From the NCBI RefSeq assembly GCF_000321225.1, contig NW_004450324.1, positions 1,880,920-1,944,919 on the forward strand: a stretch of 64,000 bases of DNA, given 5' to 3'. The position numbers and the translations under genes were made by a program. This document shows, piece after piece, positions 57,181-64,000 of this stretch. The notes beneath the pieces are model-generated. The model made no database searches and had not been told where the DNA came from. It worked only from the letters and a program-made list of their open reading frames with translations. Each line of letters begins with the position of its first letter. Positions within the stretch are counted from its first letter, which is position 1. This DNA comes from Odobenus rosmarus divergens. Taxonomy: Eukaryota; Chordata; Mammalia; Carnivora; Odobenidae.

Positions 57181-58101
57181 TCTCCTTTTTTCCTTTTCCC
57201 CTTTACATATATTCATCTGTTTTCTTTCTTAAATTCCATATGTGACTGAGATCATGTAGTATTTGTCTTTCTCTGACTGACTTATTTCATTTAGCATAAT
57301 ACACTCTAGCTCCATCCATGTCGTTGCAAATGGCAAGATTTCATTCTTTTTGATGGTTGAGTAATATTCCGTTGTGTGTGTGTGTGTGCGCGTGTGTGTG
57401 TAAAACATCTTCTTTATCCATTCATCTGTCGATGGACATTTGAGCTCTCTCCATAGTTTGGCTAGTGTGGACAATGCTGTTATAAGCATCAGGGTGCATA
57501 TATCCCTTCGAATCTCTATTTTTCTATCCTGTGGGTAAATACCCAGTAGTGCAATTGCTGGATCCTATGGTAGTTCTGTTTTTTGAACTTTTTGAGGAAC
57601 CTCCATACTGTTTTCCAGAGTGGCTGCACCAGCCACTCATTCCGATCAATAGTGCAAATGGGTTCTCCTTTCTCCCCATCCTCACCAACACCAGTTGTTC
57701 CTTGTATTGTTTCACAAATTCTCAAGGCTAGAAGTCTGAGAAGATGTTGGTGGGGCGGTTCCTTCTGAGAGCTATGACTAAGAATCTGTTCCATACTTTT
57801 CTCCTAACTTCTGGTGATTTGCTGGCACTCCTGATTTATAGATGCACTAACTAGATCTCTGTCTCCATCTTTACACAGCATTTTCATTTCCCTGTGGGTG
57901 TCTGTGTGTTCTAGTTTTCCCTTTATAAAAAGGGAAAGGACACCAGTGATATTAGATTAGGGCCTACCCTAATGACCTCATTTGAATTTGATTACCTCTG
58001 TAAAGACCCTATTTCCAAAGAAGGTCACATTCTGAAGTATTGGGCATTAAGACTTCAACATGTCTTTTTTTGGGGTGGGAGACACAACTTCATCCATAAC
58101 A

Positions 58102-60479
58102 TCTATTTTTCGGGTAGCAATGAAACGAAATACTTGGCTCCATGAGACTTCATTTCTTCACATTTTATTTTCTTGATTCAAGCAGGTAAAGTCTTGGGTT
58201 TCGGTAAACCAACTTTTAAGGAATGAAAAATTTGTAATTAGCATTCAAAGAAGAATGAAACATGAATGTGTAAAGGGACACAAAGTTTGGCTTATTTTTA
58301 GGTTAAAGAAAAAGCTAGTTCATTTTTTTTATAAGACCACACGAAGAATGTGGCATAGTTTTAAACAGTCCTGTGCTTCTGCTGCTTTCTCTTTCCTTTG
58401 AGGTACTCCCCTCTACACACAAAAAAATCGACCCATAGTTAGTTGGGAAAGTGAAGCCAGGACGGTGGCACCTTTCCCAGAAAGTTGGGGTCAACAGTTC
58501 CCAAGGAACTGACTTGGTTTCTGGAGAATAAGGACGATTCTCCAGTGTCACCTCAAACTACCAGCATTCCTATTACTCAGTACCAATTTTGAATATTCAG
58601 AGACCATACGGTACCACAAAAGTGGTTTGAACATTAAAATCTATGTAGTCACTTTAAAACATGGTCCAAAAGAGAAACCTGTTGGAAAAAATCGACCCAA
58701 TTTCAACCAGCTAAAAGAGAGGAGTAAAAGGAAGACAGAAATTCAGGGGAAAAAAAATAAAGAAACGAGAAGGCAGGGAGAGAAAGGGCTAACCACTCGT
58801 GTTTATGAAAAGCTCTTGAAATGGATGAGAAGCTGGCTGTAGCCCATGATGATACTGGGGAGGGGAAAAGAGATCCTGTCTGAGAAATGTTTTGATCTCA
58901 AGTGACTTTCCTCAGAGCTGGCGTATGAGGGAAATCAAGGAATCTTCATTCTGTGGGGAAATACAAGAACTCAGACGGCAACAGAACTAATTGATAAATG
59001 AGCCCCAAAGGCCAGAGATTCTGCTCGGCTGCATTAATTTGGCGAATGGTTATCTCGATGCCCAACTCCCTCCCTTCCTCTCGCTCTTATAATTATGCTC
59101 TAAGTAAGCACAGGAGAGGAAGAAATAAAGCACTATTAACACTAGATAATGGTCCTTGAAGGAAGAATTTCATAAACTATTATGTTATACAGCTTGCTAA
59201 CTTATTATCTCTCCAAATCGCAGAGGGCTGGCTTTCTCTCCTAGCCTTTCCTTGAAGTAAGCCTCCTTGGCTGTGGAAGGCACTGTGTTCAAAGACGTCA
59301 AAATCCCTGAATGTTCATAGGAGTAAGAGTTCTGACTCCTCTGCCTCAGAAAGACCAAGAGCTCATTTGTTCCTTTAAAAAAATTAATTATGAATCCTTT
59401 CGGAGACCCCATAATTGAACTCGCCCAACAGATCATTTGCAATAAGGAAGTGGCAGAAAGCAAAAGGTAATATTCCTCATCTTTTGGCAGTTGAAATCGT
59501 TTCCCTCCCAAATCTGGAAGAGATTATTTGAACCTTTCTCCTTTTAGTTCAATATACCTTGAAATTTATTGAAAAGGTCTTTATAAATTCCTGCACTCAG
59601 AAGAACGGGGCCAAATTGAAAGAGGAGTGTTCAGGATGAGGATGTCTTTGTGTGGGCTTAGGGCTCTTGCTATTCTGAAAGCTACACTCTATTTCATTGC
59701 AGAAAAAGTGCACTTCAAATTAGAGGAGAAGATTATAGCTTTCTTCAAATCAATGTGTTGCCCTAGTTCTAGAATTCAGAGAATTTTTAAACATCGCTAC
59801 AATCCTCTCAGAGAAAAATGAAAATGAGGATGTCTCATTATTTTAAATAAATGCTTGGCTTCCTTCACAGTGATGGATATGGTGCCTTGACGGCCTTATC
59901 TGAGACACATTTTTTAAAGATGGGCAGAGCCATCACTTATTTAATTTTAGGAGACTGGGAGCCTGGCAATGTGGTCGGACCTTGGGTAGGGCTTCTCCGC
60001 CGGGAAAGAAACGCCAGGATGTTTTATTACAGATGTGGAAGACGATGAGAGGAAAGACATTCTACTCATATAAACAGCAGCTGGGAGAATTTAAAAATGA
60101 TGAGCTCTGCAATACCAAAAAAGAGTATTCATTTCGCCTGTTATTTTGGGGAGGGGAAACTGATATAAATGGATATTGTTAGAAACCAGAAAGATGTTAG
60201 TGTATTGCTATCTAAAATTTACAATGTCTAAGGAGATGTTTCTTAGCCCATTACCCAGAGAGGTAATATTTTAGGTCATATTTCAAAGAATGATATTAGT
60301 ACCATGAGGGAACTGATAACATCATATGGAAAAGAACTTGCAATTCCTATTTTCCTTTTGTATCCTTTTCTAACTCAAATGCCCCTTTACGCAGTATCAG
60401 TTTAGCAGCATACATAATAGCCAAAAATAATTTTGTGTAGTTGCTGTCATGGAAATTATCTTGCAGGCAGTCAATCTTA
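58102..60479. other. B3GALT1 intron, no recognised element
   Basis: Unique-looking DNA. Short frames such as 58627-58842 (plus, lysine-rich) and 59197-59511 (minus) have no family that I recognise. Confidence 0.45.
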
Positions 60480-60695
60480 TGGCACCGGAAGAGCTGGATT
60501 TAACTTTCAGATGTTTGGTCGTCCACTCTGGACTCTGTGCATCTCTCTACCTTTGTTTCCCCATCTATAAAATGAGAATGATAACATTTGGACATACTTT
60601 GCAGGGTCACTGTATGGATCAAATAAGATACTGTATTTGAAAATGCTCTGGAAGCTAAATACTGCTACATGAATGAAGAGTATTGTCATTATTAA
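60480..60695 (+). mobile_element. MIR SINE fragment
   Basis: 'ctacctttgtttccccatctataaaatgagaatgataac', 'agggtcactgtatggatcaaataagat' and 'aatgctctggaagctaaatactg' are sense MIR. Confidence 0.85.
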
Positions 60696-63667
60696 TATAA
60701 ACATGATAAATAAAAGACAAATCCAGAGAGGATCGCCTATAAAATGTTTCACGAGCAACAATCAGTCAATGCATCTTGACTAACTGGTGGAAAAGCAGTT
60801 TTCTTACTTGGCTGATACTCAAAAAGGGGGGAAAAAGCTTGGCAGTTGACTGTTTTCATAAGAAGGTTCAATTTCATTTTATAACGTGTATATTAAGAGG
60901 TCTTGTACTTCTGTGGAAAAGGGGTACACGGGCTAGAGGAAATATTATGATTATTATTAGCACTAATGTGATGAAGAATTAGATTTTTTTTCAAATATAA
61001 CTTTAGAATATCAAAAATCTACCAAATTTAAATAGCCCTCTGAGTAGCATTTACATAGTCATCAGTAACATTCTACGTATGCTGAGATAGTCTGGAATGG
61101 CTACCCCATGATAATTGTAGAGATATTTAAGACAAAGCCAACTCAAGATTTACCATTTTTCCTTCATGGGTTGTAATAGAACCTTAGCTAGGTTGTAACA
61201 GAACCTATCCCCAATGTAATATTACAAGGCATATGGTCATTTCATCACTTGGCTAAGGGACTTTGCAATTTTCAGCATTAGAATGCTTTGTGAATTGCTC
61301 TGGAAATTCACCCAAAGGAAAGCCTGGGTGACAAGGAGTTTTATTTGGCAGAGTAGCTTTTTAACCACACCCTTTTGTTTTTGAAATCTGTGATTTTGGG
61401 TATAATTTTCTTAAATTAGTACCTACTGGCCAGTCAGGTGAAAAATACTGCCCTTGATTGCCATTCTCATCCTCAGTCACCCATATTGGGTCTTCACAGT
61501 CCTTACCTTTTTCAATCCCAGCATTGCTTCCCACAAGCTATTTACCAAACTCTTGCTCAGCTTCACTTCACCAGATGCTATTTGGTACTAGAGATTTCCC
61601 TTTCTATTCCTTCCCTTCTTTTCACAACTTCCTTTTTGCTAAAGATTCTTATTTCCCCAATGGTTAGAGACCCAGCCTGCCAGTGTTCATCCTACTGGCT
61701 CCTTGAACTCTTCACCACAACCCACCTTACATAGCTCTTGAATCTGTTTGAGGCTACACTGGACTCCTCTCACTTGGATTCCATGGGCAGGGCTCAAGAT
61801 TAATCTCCTCCAATGCCCCTGAGGTTCAATTCTCATTCCTGTGTCAATTCACCATTCTCCTTTCCCCACTGCATCAGCTCTCCACAATCATCCGCCATCT
61901 TTATTCTTACTCCTGAGCCTTTAGATTTTGTGGGGTAAGGTCTCTTGTCAAAGAGACATTGCTTCTCTGGACAAAGCACAGGATTGACAATCAACAGAAA
62001 AGGAATCAAGTTGTAGTTCTGCCATGAAGTCTCTTTGGAAATATTTTCCTCCTTAAAAATTTCTCTTAGTTTCAAAATTGCATTAACTTTCACTGATCAG
62101 AAATTCTGCACCAGTCCATGATTTCTCAACCCACTTGACGAAGGGCTCTTCTCCGCGGTATTTGGCATTTTCAGTCTTCCCATTCCCGTTGGCTCTTTTG
62201 TCGCTAGAAGGGCTTAGAAAAATGACAAGAATAACAATAACAAAACCTCTTGACCCTGGCATCACTTTCAATTATTGTCATATTTTTCTTTCATTTCATA
62301 TCCAGGGCCCCTAAATAAGTGCTCTCTCATGCTTTTCTCCAGTTCCTCACCTCTTTAACTCTTGCAATCTATCCACATGGCATGTGACACCATTCTGAGT
62401 AAAGCCTTGAGACCTTTCCTGACACATAGTCACTCTTTTCTTCCAACTCTTGCCTAGGATTCCTCCTTACTGCACTCCTCATGTTTCTCTGCTCATATTT
62501 CTGGTGGTCTTTGTGCTTTTTCCTCTTCACTCCTCCTTTGCCTGCTCTTCCTAGTTTCCACACTGGGACTCAGCCCTCCCTCCAGTCTCGTTAGCATGGG
62601 GAACTTGCTCTCTAGAGAAAGGCATTTGCTGTCAGCTTTGTAGCAGCGTTCGCCAGAAAGGTGGGTCCGAGACCGATGAACTTGACACCCCTTCCCATTT
62701 TCAGCACGGTTCTCTCTCTCAGACAGGTATAGATGTAAGTTTGTACCAAAGCAGAGAGGTATTTGCCTTCCTTCTGTTTCCTGCTTTTTCTTTTTCCTGT
62801 AGAAAATAGACTTCAGAACACGTGTTTGAGTCCAATTTCTTAAGTTAGGAAGTTTGTATCATAGACAAACTTAACAGGCATAGAGGACAGGTTTTGTTAA
62901 AGACAACAAAAGGTAAAAAATGATTTTGTGCTTTTTGTTCACCTACACATGTAAGAGTTTTATTCTTCCTTATACTGGAGATTTCAGGTTGTTTCTGAAA
63001 CTGTTAAAATGTTGTGAAGTCCCATTCAAAGCACGTTTTTACTTGGCCCATTAGAGATGAGTTTCCATGAAATTCTGAGGCTATTTTTTTTTAAAGACTG
63101 CATTGTAATAGTCATTTTTCCAGTAAGTCCTAGACAGATGGTACAGGTGACTTTTTAAAGAGATATCAAGCTATTTGCTTTCCCTTTCCCTTCTTATATT
63201 ATTTGAAAACCATCAGACAGTTTGAATTCTATGAAAGTAGAATTTAGGAAAGGTCTCTAAGTATAATTGGAAACAGGTCAGTTGTGAAAGGAAATAGACT
63301 TTTTTTTTTTTTTTTAAACACATGAGCCATACAAATGTATCTCAGAAATTAGAGGAAGAAAATCTCATTTGTCATTATTCACTATCATATCTCTTCAGTC
63401 AAAAGTGTAACCACTCCCAGGATGAACCCCCTTATCTCCTCATCTACAGCCTATGGAACAAGGTCATGAAAGGGGCCTTCAGGAGGCTCTTGGGGAAAAA
63501 GATTGACTTCTAGGATGTGAGGCTGAGGGGAGAAGAAATAAATCAATATTCTGGATTGCCTAAAAAAAAGTGTAACCATTTTTATTACTGGGTAGATTAG
63601 CATAGCATTTCATTTTTCAAATTTGTTAAATCAAGATTATGTTATTAATTATTTTCAAATAATATTT
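60696..63667. other. B3GALT1 intron, about 3 kb without recognised elements
   Basis: No SINE, L1 or coding sequence was recognised. T runs occur at about 63300-63316. Confidence 0.45.
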
Positions 63668-64000
63668 TATTTTTTTTTAAATTTTATTATGTTATGTTAG
63701 TCACCATACAATACATCATTAGTTTTTGATGTGGTGATCCACGATCCATTGTTTTCGTATAACACCCCGTGCTCCATGCAGTACGTGCCCTCCTTAATAC
63801 CCATCACCGGGCTAAACAATCCCCTCTCCCTCCTCCCCTCTAAAACCCTGTTTGTTTCTCAGAGTCCATAGTCTCTCATGGTTCATCTCTCCCTCCAATT
63901 CCCCTCCCTTCATTTTTCCCTTCCTTCTCCTAGTGTCCTCCATGCTATTCCTTATGTTCCACAAATAAGTGAAACCATATGGTAATTGACTTTCTCTGCT
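63668..64000 (-). mobile_element. Antisense L1 3' end, cut by the window edge
   Basis: 'gttatgttagtcaccatacaatacatcatt', 'caccccgtgctccatgcagtacgtgccctcc' and 'agagtccatagtctctcatggttc' are the 3' UTR of a young carnivore L1 in reverse. The last 40 bases enter ORF2. Confidence 0.9.

Larger units (their letters stand above)
56537..57705 (-). mobile_element. 5'-truncated L1 inserted in the MLT1 LTR
   Basis: The flanks attgtttcataattct (56521-56536) and attgtttcacaaattct (57706-57722) form an imperfect target duplication. The 3' UTR is at the left ('gtagttaacaaatagtgcaatattgg'). The ORF2 end is readable on the minus strand (KCPSTDEWIKKMFY and ISQSEKDKYYMISVTYGI then stop at 57229). A TG-rich microsatellite has grown within ORF2 near 57375-57401. 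Confidence 0.85.
56466..58101 (-). mobile_element. MLT1-type LTR (ERVL-MaLR) split by an L1
   Basis: Left part 56466-56536 ('gtattagtttgctaaggtggccataacaaag', minus-strand AATAAA at 56518-56523). Right part 57706-58101 ('gggcctaccctaatgacctca', 'ttacctctgtaaagaccctatttcc', 'aaggtcacattctgaagtattggg', end 'catccataaca'). Together they make one antisense LTR. Confidence 0.8.

Noticed and set aside
1..64000. A novel multi-gene system, CRISPR array, phage island or biosynthetic cluster
   Set aside because: The window is mammalian intergenic and intronic DNA with one conserved gene. No clustered unknown genes or array-like spaced repeats were seen.

Overview
This is vertebrate nuclear DNA from a carnivore. 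The window holds at least 15 copies of the tRNA-derived SINE whose head reads like ggcgcctgggtggctcag and whose tail is a CT-rich stretch followed by (aaat)n. That family is typical of Caniformia. The body variant with 'gaacacaagcaggggg' suggests an arctoid (bear, mustelid or seal), but that placement is inference. There are no operons, CRISPR arrays, phage genes or other prokaryotic systems.

One intact protein-coding gene is visible: B3GALT1 (beta-1,3-galactosyltransferase 1). Its single 326-codon coding exon lies on the minus strand at 49752..50732. A good splice acceptor sits about 230 bases upstream of the ATG, so the DNA from there to the right edge should be intron. DNA to the left is 3' UTR and then intergenic. 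The stretch from about 45.3 to 49.75 kb is poor in recognisable repeats and has several minus-strand AATAAA signals, as expected of a long 3' UTR.

The rest is layered mobile-element debris. At 3.3-5.1 kb an old L1 fragment carries a younger, 5'-inverted (twin-primed) L1 that contains a 530-base assembly gap. At 5.4-5.8 kb two SINEs lie in tandem. At 7.8-14.7 kb a long antisense L1 runs from 3' UTR to GC-rich 5' region and is split by a SINE with a (CTTT)n tail and by a processed pseudogene of UQCC6 (BRAWNIN/C12orf73). A MER5A, an L2, an L1 3' end and an MLT1 LTR lie between 14.8 and 19.4 kb. A decayed Tigger1 DNA transposon with both ends fills 20.3-22.4 kb. L1, L2, MIR and MER5A fragments with dispersed SINEs cover 24-45 kb. 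At 56.5-58.1 kb an MLT1 LTR is split by an L1 that is itself split by two SINEs. A further antisense L1 runs off the right edge.

I found no convincing new biological system. The most useful observations are the UQCC6 retrocopy, the twin-primed L1 whose inversion junction is hidden by the gap, the nested insertions that give a relative age order, and two unexplained lysine-rich minus-strand reading frames near 16.2 and 56.3 kb. Repeat family names are from recognition by eye; boundaries are approximate unless target-site duplications are given.
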